A stretch of 57,983 nucleotides of DNA, taken from contig JADHZB010001401.1 of the NCBI GenBank assembly GCA_015657535.1, positions 1 to 57,983 on the forward strand, read 5' to 3'. This DNA is from Nephromyces sp. MM_2019 (Eukaryota > Apicomplexa > Aconoidasida > Nephromycida). The translations under genes and the position numbers were made by a program. Each line of letters opens with the position of its first letter. Position 1 is the stretch's first letter. This document shows, one piece after another, positions 26,501 to 46,800 of the stretch. The notes under the pieces were generated by a model, which was not told where the DNA came from, did not search any database, and was given only the letters and a program-made list of their open reading frames with translations.

Positions 26501-29500
26501 AAACTTGTTTTATAGTGCTAAATGCCTTTTAAAAAGAAGCAAAAGTGTATTGCAATAATTTTTTAGCATACACCTTTTTATTCAGCTTGTTTCTAAACAT
26601 TGAAAAAAATTTATACAAAAGGTGTTCTTAAAAGTTTAATAAGCTCTTTTTCTAGCAATCTTAAATACCCTTTTTCAAAAAAAGTATTCATGAGAATATC
26701 CTTCATCTTCATTATATAGTTTTAGGCCTTTTTTTCGTGTGCTATTCAATGCATCTGGTGTATGTACACCTTTTGCATTGTTTCTGTCGCTTTTTCTCCG
26801 TCTTTTTCACTTTTTTTTCTTTTCCTGTTGCTTTTCCTCTTTTTTTTCTTTAGCTTCTTTATTTCTTTGCTTTTGAATAATTCTAGTGAAAGATTTTTTT
26901 GATTAAACACAGCATTATATGCTAGGCTAGTTCATAGTCAACCAATTCAAGCTTTTTCTGCCTTTTTTTTTCGATTTTTTAGTTGGTTCATGGTAATTAC
27001 TTTCCCATAAGAGATGATGAAGATGTTTCAGAAGTATGTGCTCATTTGTGCATGTTACTTGGCGAATACAAGGAAGCCATATACTACTTTGAGGTGAGAA
27101 GTTTGTTTTTTCTATTGAAGAAACTATAATCCTAAAAAAATCGCGTTGAATTAAGTCAATTTTTACACACAAAAATGCGAATGATAATTCTAAATTTGGG
27201 CTAAAGTTGGAATTTTTGATTTTTTGTTAAATTTAGTTGCAGATGGGAGTTAATTATTAACGAAGAAATGCATTAGAAACTGCATTTTTGATGTTTTTTA
27301 GCCAATTTTTTCACGTGAAAAATAAGTATTTTAAGAATTTCATATAGCTAAATACTTTATACCTAAGCTGTAACTAATAACTCTCCTCAAAACGCACTTT
27401 TAACTGCTTTTTAATCTTTTTATTTTGACTTTTTGAGGCATTGCATATATTAAGACCTGATATATTTGATAGAAATTAGTAAATTTATGCCAAAATTTCT
27501 TTGATTTATACTTGATTCAAAGTAATTACCATGCTTTTTGACTGTTTCATATGCCCAGGAAAGCTTGAAAGATTCCAAAGAAGATTCTCTATATTACACC
27601 TATACAAACATGGCATCCTGTTACCAAGCTATTCACAATTTTCAGCAGGCCAAAAAGCTATGCAATAAAGCTATGCAACACCCTGGGGAAGTTGCTCATG
27701 TGCAGAAAATTATGGAAAAGCTAGAAATGTCTGAAAAACCTTTAAAATTAGCCATCATTGGCATAGAATTCTGGGCAAGGTCAGTGCTTAATTTGCTGAA
27801 AGGAGTGGAAATAAAAGGAGTTTCTGGCTGTAAATGGTTTAAGCTATCAAATCAAGCTTTAGCAAATACTTCTGTTTGATGGCAAGGCTTAAATTATATA
27901 TATGATTATTATTGTATTTTATGTCTAATTCGCTAGTTTAAAACCGGTAATTTTTGTTAGCCCGGCTGCGGGATCTAAGTATTTTTTTTCCAGTGCTCTT
28001 GTTCTACAAATTCGTAATTTCCAAATGCTCTGACGGTTCATCTAATTAATTTCAGGACAGAACTCACGTATCTAATCTTGAAAGATAGCAGATGCGTGAT
28101 TTCTGCTATATATTCGGTAGATAGGAAACTAGCCTATCAATTTGTGAAAAGGCACGATCTAAATTTTGCAACTATATATTCCGGAGCTTCTGGTATACAA
28201 CAAATTTTAGCTCGTGAGGATATTGAAGCGTGTATGGTTGGCGCAGATTTTCCTGTTATGGTGAGGGATTTTTCTACGTTTCCTGTATTTTTGAAAAAGT
28301 TGGCATTTTTCATTTGATACTGAAAATATAAAGTTTTTCGGGTCTTTTTATGTCTTCTAACTTTTTTGGGGGGCCAAATATTCACGTATATACTTAGACA
28401 TTTAAAGGCCGCTAAAAGATTGAAAGGTCTTGATATTTCTTGATATTTGTGGCTGAAACACACAAAAAACAGCAATTTTAATTATTATGCCAATCTTGAG
28501 CTCATTTTTTCTACTGGTAGACTTGCAAAAATGCGCATATGGAAACTAATTTGCATGAGCAATCGAGCTTTTTTCCTACCTCCTTGGCACTACGAAAAGA
28601 ATTGTGCCGCGCTTAAGGCTTGTTTATCGTACTGAAAAATTTTGTAGGAGAAGCTTCTTCAACTATGCTGGACAGCGAAAAAGCATGTCATCACAAGATC
28701 CCCACCGGTTGCCAATCTTAAAATTTTTAGCTCTCTCTTGGGTCACTATAATAAATTTTGCGGTTCTGCCTTGACTTGGTGCTGTGTGAATACTACTAGA
28801 GACGAAGGAATGATTGACGCAGCGGCCTCGCTACTCAAGGAAAAGGGAGAGTGCATCGGATACTCCTTAGTACATATATCTGAAATAGCGTTTGTTCCTG
28901 CCCAGAAGTCGATATTAAAAGGTTTGAATATGATTATAAAAATAGCATTAAACGATTATTGCTCCACCCCCCGCTCTGCAGAAAATTGAAGCAGTTCAAA
29001 TTTTGTTTCTGAGCATGCAGAATAAGGGTTTTCTATATAAAATCTTTGTCTTCCTGATGAACCTTTAGAGCCTTTGGCTAGAGCTAGACCTACGCAAACT
29101 TTTATCACAGCCAAAAACTCATTTAGAGGATGAAGAAAATTCGAAATTTAAGGCCCAAGGTTGAGTGGCAACTTTAATTTTAAATTAGCACCGCAGAGGG
29201 CCTTGGTTTAACATGCATTTCTAGTAATTTAAGTGTAGGTAAACAGTTTGGAACGGGAAACAGAACAACTTACACTGTTGCAGTATTTTCACGAAAATTG
29301 GAGTCGTTTCTGTCACTTCCAATACTTCTAGTATTTGAAAAAGCTCTGGCAGTGGCAAGTACCTATGATTTTCATGGGGAAATTTTTGTTGCCTTTTCTC
29401 GATGGCGTATATAGTCACATATTTGAGCTTTCTCAAAGCCTCTGTTAGTGAAGGGCGCCTCATTAGCGGCTTGTGGCAGAGCTAAAATTTTTTGCGTGTA

Positions 29501-31587
29501 AATCTGTTTTTTTCCATTAACTGGAATTTTGCGCTTTGCAATCAATGGAGGCCAATAAGACTACAAAGCTAATCCTTATTTATAAAGAGTAAAGCTAACC
29601 GTTTTATCCAAGCTGGCAGTACATTATTGAAAGATTTTATGCGGTTTGTCATATAATTATTATTGTACTTTCAGAACTTTATGTTATTGAGCTCACTGAG
29701 TATCTGGCAATTATAAGAGAGCTCCTCAAGAAATCAGTAACTTGTATATGTAGTCGCTTGGTAGCGGGTACCCCTTCTCCAAACAGCCAGGATTGCGAAA
29801 CTGCAAACAGCTCATCAGCACGTCAAAAGCCTGCCTTATCACTCACAGGCTGGGCTCGTCTGACCTCTCTGCACGATACAAAGGAAGGTGAGTAACTTGA
29901 TGGAGTGCATGTTGACAGATGCTTTTTTTTAGTTCTGTGAATCAAGGGTTTACTGAGCAGCTCGCTTAATTGGCAAAAACAGCAGCTGATGGGCTCATTG
30001 CTCTGAACTTCGCTAGTTACTCTGTTCTCTTTTTCCTCATTTGCGCCAACAGTTTTGTTAGCCCCTTTTTTATCTCTATTCAGTGCGAAGTATCTTTTCT
30101 ACATTATTAAAACTTGTCTTGAGCTAATTGGATTGCTTGAATGAAGCAGTAGCATTTATTGGAACTGAGGCTTTGATATGCTTGCTCCTACTCATTGTGT
30201 GTGAAAAATAAGATTCCAATCAGACATAAGGCGCTGGATAGCCTTATCAAGAACGCCAAAGACTGCCGGCACATCCACCTAGCGTGAAATCATTATGCAC
30301 TCACGAGCCGCAAGCTGAATCACTTTAGTTCCATGTATTCGACAAAAAATAAGCTGAAATTTAAAATGATGCGAAAGCCTTGTTGAGCTTGGGTCTCCTA
30401 ACTCACAATAAATTCTTAACCTGTTAATTTATACAGTAAGCCAGCGAACTAGCTCTGTATACGTTAAATCGAACTACGTGTAGCATCGAGAAATAGTTTT
30501 TGATTCGCAAATATAGTGATCAAATTGCACCAACTATACGAGCAAAGCGCTTGAAACTACTTCCAGAAAATATCCTTTGATAGTCATTACTATAAATTTT
30601 CAGTGCCTTATAATCATCGCATACGTCTAAATGCTGTGGTTTCAATACGGAGTTTTTACCCGCAGAATAGTGTGCATATAGTACCATAATTTGCATACGC
30701 ACATCAACAATTTCCCTGCTTGAAGGTGTCAGCGGCTCATTTTATTTGACCTGCGGAGCTTCTGAAAATATGCTGCAATTACGCGTATTTTGCGAACTGG
30801 GAGAAGTGGAGGTAACCAGAAAAGGAGCAGGTAGTGCGGCAGACATGACTAATTTTTGCTAATGCAAGCTTCAACGTATATTACAGTGTAATTTAAATTT
30901 AAGAGTAAGAGGCATCCGCTTGCAGTTTGTATTTAAAGGCAAGTCACCGCCTTCCATAATTTTCTCCCCTATGGCAGCTGAATTGTTGCCAGTATGTATG
31001 AGACTTCCTTACCTTGAATACTTGTTGGCAGAAAAATAATCCAACTTCCTGCCAAAAAAATTGTTTTTGCAAAACCGCATAGTTCAATGAGTAAATGCTA
31101 CTAAATGACTTATTTATTCCAGTCAAGTGCATTCCAAACTTATTCTGAATTGCAGTCATGCATCAATTTTCTTACGGAAGCCTCGTGGTGTTATATTTTT
31201 TCTTCAGTTTGGCACGTAAACAGTATCCGTGGCGACTCTAGTTCACAAGAAGGTACGGCCTTTCCCTGTATGGGAAGCCAGATAGCCCATGAACGGTGGA
31301 TGGATGATATGTACATGATAAGTTCAAAGTACTGCCCCATAAAGTATTCAATATCTAATACAATCTCCAAGGATACCTCATTAAGCCCTGCGTGGGCTAC
31401 AGAAAGGATGGAAGAACCAAAAACAAAGATTACCGAGATAGATCAAGAGGAGCGCTCCACTCCTTCGAATAGTTTCCAAAAGACAAGAGCAGAGAGGCCC
31501 GTAGCTAACTCCATGGAAAACCCCGCAGCGTTTATAATGGATTGCGCAATAGCCGAAAGTATCAACTTTTCTATCGAAGTAAGATAA
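20546..31587 (+). CDS. Methyltransferase-like / TPR / Gfo-Idh-MocA-like fusion protein
   Basis: About 15 exons: 20546-20668, 21185-21243, 21909-21975, 22420-22542, 23372-23558, 23816-23894, 25184-25681, 26169-26322, 26983-27093, 27559-27779, 28056-28260, 28648 to about 28918 (3' end unresolved), 29069-29159, 29675-29887 and 31208-31587. Phases match at all other junctions. The protein is about 925 residues. Part 1 (about 40-400) is class I SAM-methyltransferase-like: motif I LEIGAGHGRF (103-112), then FVYIFSDVAEGN, NYVLDSL and LLPIGAFRLFHVLL. Part 2 (about 430-530) has TPR-like helices (EYKEAIYYFE; NMASCYQAIHNFQQAKKLCN). Part 3 (about 532-925) resembles a Gfo/Idh/MocA NAD(P)-dependent oxidoreductase, with LAIIGIEFWAR, REDIEACMV, AKKHVITRSPPVA and C-terminal SMENPAAFIMDCAIAESI. 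The cofactor and catalytic motifs of part 3 are altered (see findings). Substrate unknown. The start has an early ATG and no upstream homology; the donor of exon 3 could be 15 bases further on. Confidence 0.85.
21000..21093 (+). repeat. GT-rich minisatellite in fusion-gene intron 1
   Basis: Degenerate copies of GTGTGGGTGTTTAGGTGC-like units on the sense strand of intron 20669-21184, about 90 bases before the acceptor. It resembles the GT-rich sequence at the start of the window. Confidence 0.75.
22146..22376 (+). repeat. Interstitial telomere-like CCCTAAA repeat
   Basis: About 230 bases of degenerate CCCTAAA, CCCTAAAA and CCCCAAA units (TTTAGGG-type on the other strand), wholly inside intron 21976-22419 and ending about 45 bases before the acceptor. 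TTTAGGG is the telomere repeat of Toxoplasma and Eimeria and also of plants; here it is internal and decayed. It may mark a past break repair or telomere insertion. Confidence 0.9.
25741..25888 (+). repeat. GT-rich tract in fusion-gene intron 7
   Basis: Repeated GTGTGTG and GTGTGCTA clusters on the sense strand, starting about 60 bases after the 5' splice site of intron 25682-26168. Confidence 0.7.
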
Positions 31588-33298
31588 TTTTCAGACTGAT
31601 TACTCCTTCAGTGTTAAATTTTTTTTGCGATTTCTCATTAGATGTCTAATCTAGTTCTTCGCAGTCCCTCAAATTTTTGTGCATGTACATAACTTTATTT
31701 TGAATTTAGTAGGACAAAAAAGCATTCTTGAAGTTGAAAAAACTATTCTAAGCACTTCATATTTGTTGCAAAAGACTGAATTTCAAACCAAAAGCGCCTA
31801 GAGTTTGAAACGAAAATACATTCAAAGTAAGCAAGCAATGGTGTGAAAATTTGTAGCCACCACATACGAGAGTTAAGCATAAGCGAATCCTAAGCGGGTA
31901 AAAATTGTAAATATCTATGACTCTGATCTTTCCAGAATGACGGTGATAAGATAGGCCTAAATTATAAGCGTTAACGGCAATTCCCAAGGCGCTTTTCACG
32001 ACGGAGCATTTCAAAATTTTACGCGCGCGGGTCCTTAAAGCTAAATAGATAAGCGATGGATTTGAGCCTCAAATATAAAAGTATCAGAGCGACCTCGTAC
32101 TACTATATTTATCGCACTCAGAGAGTTTTGTATCTACTTTCGGACATGCTGCTGCTTCAAACATATTAGAATGATATGATAGAGCATTACCAACATTTTA
32201 AAGTTATGAGCAGTTTGTATTCAGATGACCCGAAGCATATTAACAGAGCAAGCTAATTAACATTCAGAGCAAACCAGTTAGTTTACTGTGTAACTTTCGC
32301 TTAAAAAAAGAGCGGAAAGCAAAATAAGCGGAGCAGAAAGTAAAATAAGCAAGCTGGCCCCTACTGCACTCTATAGGGCAATAGCATGCTATATACAAAG
32401 TTTTACCAGAGTTCCAGCTTCAAGCCGATGCTTTCATCACCACAGCGCATGAAAATCTATTAAAACACTTCAATATCAACTGCGATCCAATTTTGACTAC
32501 TGAAGACAGGTTGATATTTACATTCTTAATTTAAGACATAACTGCTGCCGCAATGCTTCCAAGGTGCGCAGACGGCACCAAATGTGTGAAATCCAGAACT
32601 AGAAGGATAAGACTTCAAAAAGCGTAAACAAATCACCCATTTTTTTCAAATGGCAGGGTACCTACTATAACTCAAGAAATTGTCTTATTAAATTTCCCCC
32701 AAGCAAGCGTCGCTATGCCAATTTTAGCGCTTATTAAACACGGGGAATCGAAAGCACGTTTTAATCCAGAAAATGAGGTGAAACTACGCCTCAAAAGGAT
32801 AGCAAAGTATAACTGGAATTTGAGCAGTCTGCAAAGGAAAAGTGCTGTTTGATACTCAAAAAGTTAAATAAGCACCCTCTTTCAAGAGAATATACCCAAT
32901 AAGCACTTTCTCTTCACGCCGGAGACCACAAGAAAACTGATAAAATATCACTAATTAATAATTTTTCTTGTGGAAGAACGCCGCAAAGCGACGCGCTTCC
33001 CATTAGAATTCGTGAGCTCACCGCAAAAACATAAATTCCCAAGTCTTAATACCACTGAAAAAATATGGCGACCCATGAAATAACAGAGAAGAAATACGTT
33101 CCAGATTTCTTTACAGCCTCAAATTACTTTAACTTCTTTTGTAAAAATCATCCTATGGGCACACACATGCAGCCACAAAACCAGTGATACCCCAACCATT
33201 AAAGGCAAAAATAAAATTCTTAAAAAAAACCCTACAGTCGATCGAATTATAGAGAAATGACCAAAAGGATTATTAGGTCAGAAAAAGATACACTATAC
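31588..33298. other. Convergent intergenic region
   Basis: This separates the 3' ends of the fusion gene (plus) and the thiolase (minus). It is AT-rich with no recognisable gene on either strand; it should hold both 3' UTRs and polyadenylation signals, none of which I can pinpoint. Confidence 0.5.
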
Positions 33299-42416
<9,118 letters not shown>

Positions 42417-42798
42417 GGTAGCATATTGGCGCGATTTGGTGAGTATAGCAGCAAATAATGGCAGCTAAAGTGATGCGTTACCTTTTTTTGTGGCATCCTG
42501 TTTGCGTGATTGAAAAATACGCAAATTCGCATCTACAGCACAACCTGCCACCCTCAATTTCAAGCTTGAGCATGGTTTGTCTAGTAAAGTCGTTCCAGTC
42601 TTATTTATAGCACTCAACGATGCCATCGCTTTCAAGACTCTAAGAGGACTGGATCTTAACAGCTCAAAGCCTTGGATTGTAATCATGCTACCTACAACAG
42701 CTGCCCGAGCAGAGGTTTCCCGCAAAAATTGTCGGAAATCAACAGTTTCGGAGGCTATTAGTGATGAAAGGATTTCCGCTTTTTTGTGTGCCGCATGA
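42417..42798 (+). CDS. Possible thioredoxin-fold (PDI b'-like) fragment
   Basis: Two candidate exons, 42417-42438 and 42539-42798, join in phase (GATTTG|GTGAGT and CTACAG|CACAAC) to read GSILARFAQPATLNFKLEHG and on to a TGA. The stretch VVPVLFIALNDAIAFKTLRG, then KPWIVIML and ISDERISAFL, has the spacing of a non-catalytic thioredoxin-like domain of protein disulphide isomerases. No CxxC motif is present. Upstream exons are missing, and the last exon may end earlier at a GT near 42787. A 120-codon frame on the opposite strand overlaps it. It may be a partial gene, a pseudogene or chance. Confidence 0.3.
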
Positions 42799-43897
42799 CT
42801 TCTCTTAGAAAGTTGTCCTCTCGGCAAACAGTCTAGAAAGTACAGGATGAAAAAAAGCCATCTATGGTAGTAGATTTCAGTGAGCTAGCATGCTGTGGTA
42901 TGACTTGCAAGATGAACTATTCCCGATACTCATAGTTCTCAAGCGAAAATTCCCAAGTTTATTGGACAACCAAAGTGTTTCAACTAATCACAAGAGAGCT
43001 ACCACCAGCTATATATTGCTTTTAGCTGAGGTGCATGACTGGAGTATCGTAGGAGTCTAGGAGCTAGATTAGCGATATGACCTGTAAGATGTTATGGCTG
43101 GATGCTCTACGTATTAGATGCAGGTGAAAGGAAACTGGATATTACAGCTAGCGTTGTCGACCTAGGTAGATACCGTGATTTCTAGTATTTATATGCATAA
43201 TGCTACTTTTTCGCTTAGTATACGAATTTTTATGGGACTTAACTACGGAGTCTCAATTACACGGGCTACTGTATGCAAAACTTGTCGCTTTTATGGAGAA
43301 ACTAATGCCTTTCCGCAAGCCAGCAGCTGAAAATTCGAACCGGATAATACAAAAAACAAGCTGCTAAAAGATTTTTCTTAAATGTACTCAAGTTCTACTC
43401 TATTAGTAAATTCACACAACATTCCAATCCTTACTAAATTAGCATTCTTGGCGGTATAAATGAAACAGATTATAAAAGAGTCAGTAGGCTTGCGTAAAAG
43501 TATTTCTAACAGTGGAAACTTCGTAAACTTCATTTTCTGCACGGCCATGCTGCTATTATTATGCCTTCCTTACAGAATCGGCGATGAAGCAAAAGCTAGA
43601 TTGCTCGTATCGTCTTGTGGGTATATAAATCAATCAGGTTTGTAGGCTACAGTCTCAACGGTTGCACCACGCCCACTATAAAGCGTAGTCCTCACCTGTG
43701 ACAACGCCGTGAAGAGGTCGTTCCTGCGCATCAAAAATTGTGATTCACCGCTTGAGTTCCACAGTAGAACCGATGCGAAGATTAGCTTGGGGGTGTCTAT
43801 TGAAAGACTTCTGCTTTGTTTTTGCTTTTCTTATTGGTGTCACTACTCATCAACTCTCTTGCTTTGAAAACTTACGGTAATTGTCTACTCGGGAAAG
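42799..43897. other. Spacer upstream of FIS1
   Basis: No gene is recognised. A short plus-strand frame at 43460-43645 has a hydrophobic stretch but no family resemblance. The FIS1 promoter should lie at its right end. Confidence 0.45.
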
Positions 43898-46800
43898 ATG
43901 AAGGGCGCAGAAAGTTTATCCACTCTAGACTTTGATCTGGAGAATGAAACTCAAAATTTTCGCCTTTTGTTTTCGCAGGTATGCAATGCATCTTCGGATC
44001 AGCGTGATCTATTTGAGATCTTTAAATAAAGCAGTTAGCAAATCATCAATGATCTAACCAGGGGTCCTTTTTGGCACAAAAAGGAGATATGTTGCTTTAG
44101 CCTTTATGCGGAGCATGTGTTTTCCTCTGATGCCGCATGACTTTTTCTTCTTCTTTTTTTGTCTTTCTTCTTTTTCTTTTTCCCTCTCTTCATCTTCTTT
44201 TTCTTTTTCCTCTCTCTCCCTTCTTCCTCTTCTTTCTCTTCTTCATTTAGATACTCACTTAAGTACATCGGGTCCCGGTGATCAAAAGTTATTTCTAAGC
44301 TCTCCGAATGATTGTGTATCTTGTTGTATAAGGACCACACTCATTTGCTTCCATTTGCTCACTGTTTCAGCTACTCGCTTGTTTTTTCATCTCTATCCGC
44401 CAAACAGTGTGACTGGTGAGGTCACTTATTGAGTATATGAGCCGGTTACCCTCCTCGGTTCCACTCTTGCACGCTCTGCAGTTTGCGGAACCACTAACAT
44501 GATGCTACGAAGATTCTTAGTGTGTAGTTTGCATTGAGCGATTGCTGTAAAATATCAAAGTTCACTAGAAGCCTTTCTGCTAGAGGCAGCTATGCATGTC
44601 GGTTGTGTGTTTCTGTTTTTATTCATGGCAATAGCTCCTGAGTGATACCGCTACCTCTTCCTTAGTACCCATCCTCTATAGTAAATACTCCGGACCCCAG
44701 AAAATCCGAGCAAGCGGTTCTATATTTTTTACTTTGCTAGTATCTTTCCATAGCCAAAATTTGTCTGCACTGCTGATTTTTTTTGTTCCTTGGTAACCTG
44801 AGTGTGTATGCGTGTCTGTATTCTGTGTGTGTACGTATCGAGAGGGTGTCTTGGGTAGCTATTAGTTCATAGGATATGTAGCATTGAGGCTGGACTTAAT
44901 GGTACTGGAAAAGTCACGCAAGTTCCCGGTACTAAGTAAGCTGGACACCCTTTTTTCAGCCATGCATTTTTTCTGCCTTAAATGTTCACTACTTCTGAGA
45001 CACTTCTTGCTTGAAATTTATCAGTCTGCTCATGCAAAGTTCATTGAAGACATGCCGCTAGCTTAAATGGGCATCACTTTTTTCCTTTGAAAATTATAAA
45101 GATAAGGATTCTTAACACTTTTTGCTGTAGCACTGAGCCAGAAAATATCGATAACTTTCTCTGAATCCTCATAATTAGCCGCTCGTGTTGTCCAGATGAC
45201 CTCCTCCAATAGTAAATACGCCATTTTTTGCCATCAGCAGTATTTCTTTCTTTAGTTTGGAATGAAACTCAAGTTTCTCAAGCTACGTTACGCGGCATAT
45301 TTTGCGTTTGCCTTGCTGCTAAGCCAGCCATGTTGCTCAAGCTAAAGGACCCTGGATTAAGTAACTTATAATTACTGTGTTCCCTCTACAAATTTAGCAG
45401 GATCTTTGCGATTTTTTGCACTGCGAATTGCTCATATCTAGGTTAGCTGGTAACTCATCGAATACGCTGTTACATCACCAGCTAGAGCGTGTCTAATCGC
45501 GAGGAAATGGGAATCAAATTATGTAAATGTTGCAGTTTAACTATATGAGCTTCTTTAACTTTTATTTTGTTTCGTGACAGCATGATTCCAGGGATTATCC
45601 GCTCCGGAACTGCCTAAATATATTAAAACACACGCACGCACACACACACATTTCTTTCGAGTTTTGTTTTTATAGGATAGCTCAGAGCATCCTTCTCCTC
45701 GCTTACAGTTCGAATTCGCCAGTTTACTATTATGTTCATCCAATGAGGGCGAAATATTGGAAGCAGTGGAGCTATTAAAGGAACTGCTACGTATCGGTGC
45801 AAATCGGTAAGGCTGACTTGAAACATTGTGGATATGTGAAACATAGGCATTTACTCTCTAGATTGAGTAATTTGATATTCCGGTTTTTTGTTTGAATCTG
45901 GTAAAGGACGATGAATGATTGGTCGGTGTTTTCCTTCTCTGCCAATTTCTGAGCTTTTTTACAGGCCTCTTCGAGCCATTTTATAGAGCTCATGCGCATA
46001 ATCATCGTTATATGCGTAACGAACAAGCTTTCATCGAGTTGTACGTATTTCGGTTATATTTTTATATGAGCGTGCATCTTTGCTATGCTATGATACAGGG
46101 GAGATTTAAAACTTCAAACTTCTGGAGCCATGTTCATAGGCTAATTAGCATACCAAAGGCTGGAGCTGGCGCAATATCAGAATTAAGTATAATAGGCAAA
46201 TCAACTAGTTTAATAGCATATCCTAATTTTAGGAATAATCATCAGGATTGTAATGCTTTAGGCTAGCTTATTTAGCCAATGAAGTACTGCTTCTTCCACT
46301 TGTCGAGACAGCACTAAAACTAAATTTTGTAGGGCAAGAAGCAGAGGCAAACTCTCTATAAAATAAAGATGAAGCATAAAAGACATCTAAAGCTTGTCTT
46401 CTTTACTGCATGGCAAGCTCTTCAACTAGGAAAATATATACGGTAGATGTTTTGCAGTAGAATTTGCAGAGATTAGGGCTCTGTTTGTGTGTGCTCCTTG
46501 GAATTATCACCATTTTTGTGGTGTGCTTAATTTGTTTTTCGACTGCTACGCATCTTCTTGACGTTATCATTATAATAGCTTCTGCGATCTGTCCGTAGGT
46601 CTGACTGCCTGTATCAAATATCAATGGCCTATTTCAAATTGGGGGATTACGCAAATGCTAAGCAGAGTATGGAATTAATGCTTAAAATGGTATGCTCTCT
46701 CGGTTATCACTTTTCTCAATCCCATTTTTCTTTGATTTAAACTGGTTTCTGCGATTCTCAGCGATTCAAGTGCTTTTTTTGGCCAAGAATATATGCAAAT

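Noticed and set aside
29221..29463. 80-codon minus-strand frame
   Set aside because: It lies in an intron of the fusion gene on the opposite strand and has no recognisable motif.
42465..42827. 120-codon minus-strand frame
   Set aside because: The plus strand has phase-matched exons with a fold-like pattern. The minus product shows no motif, although neither is certain.
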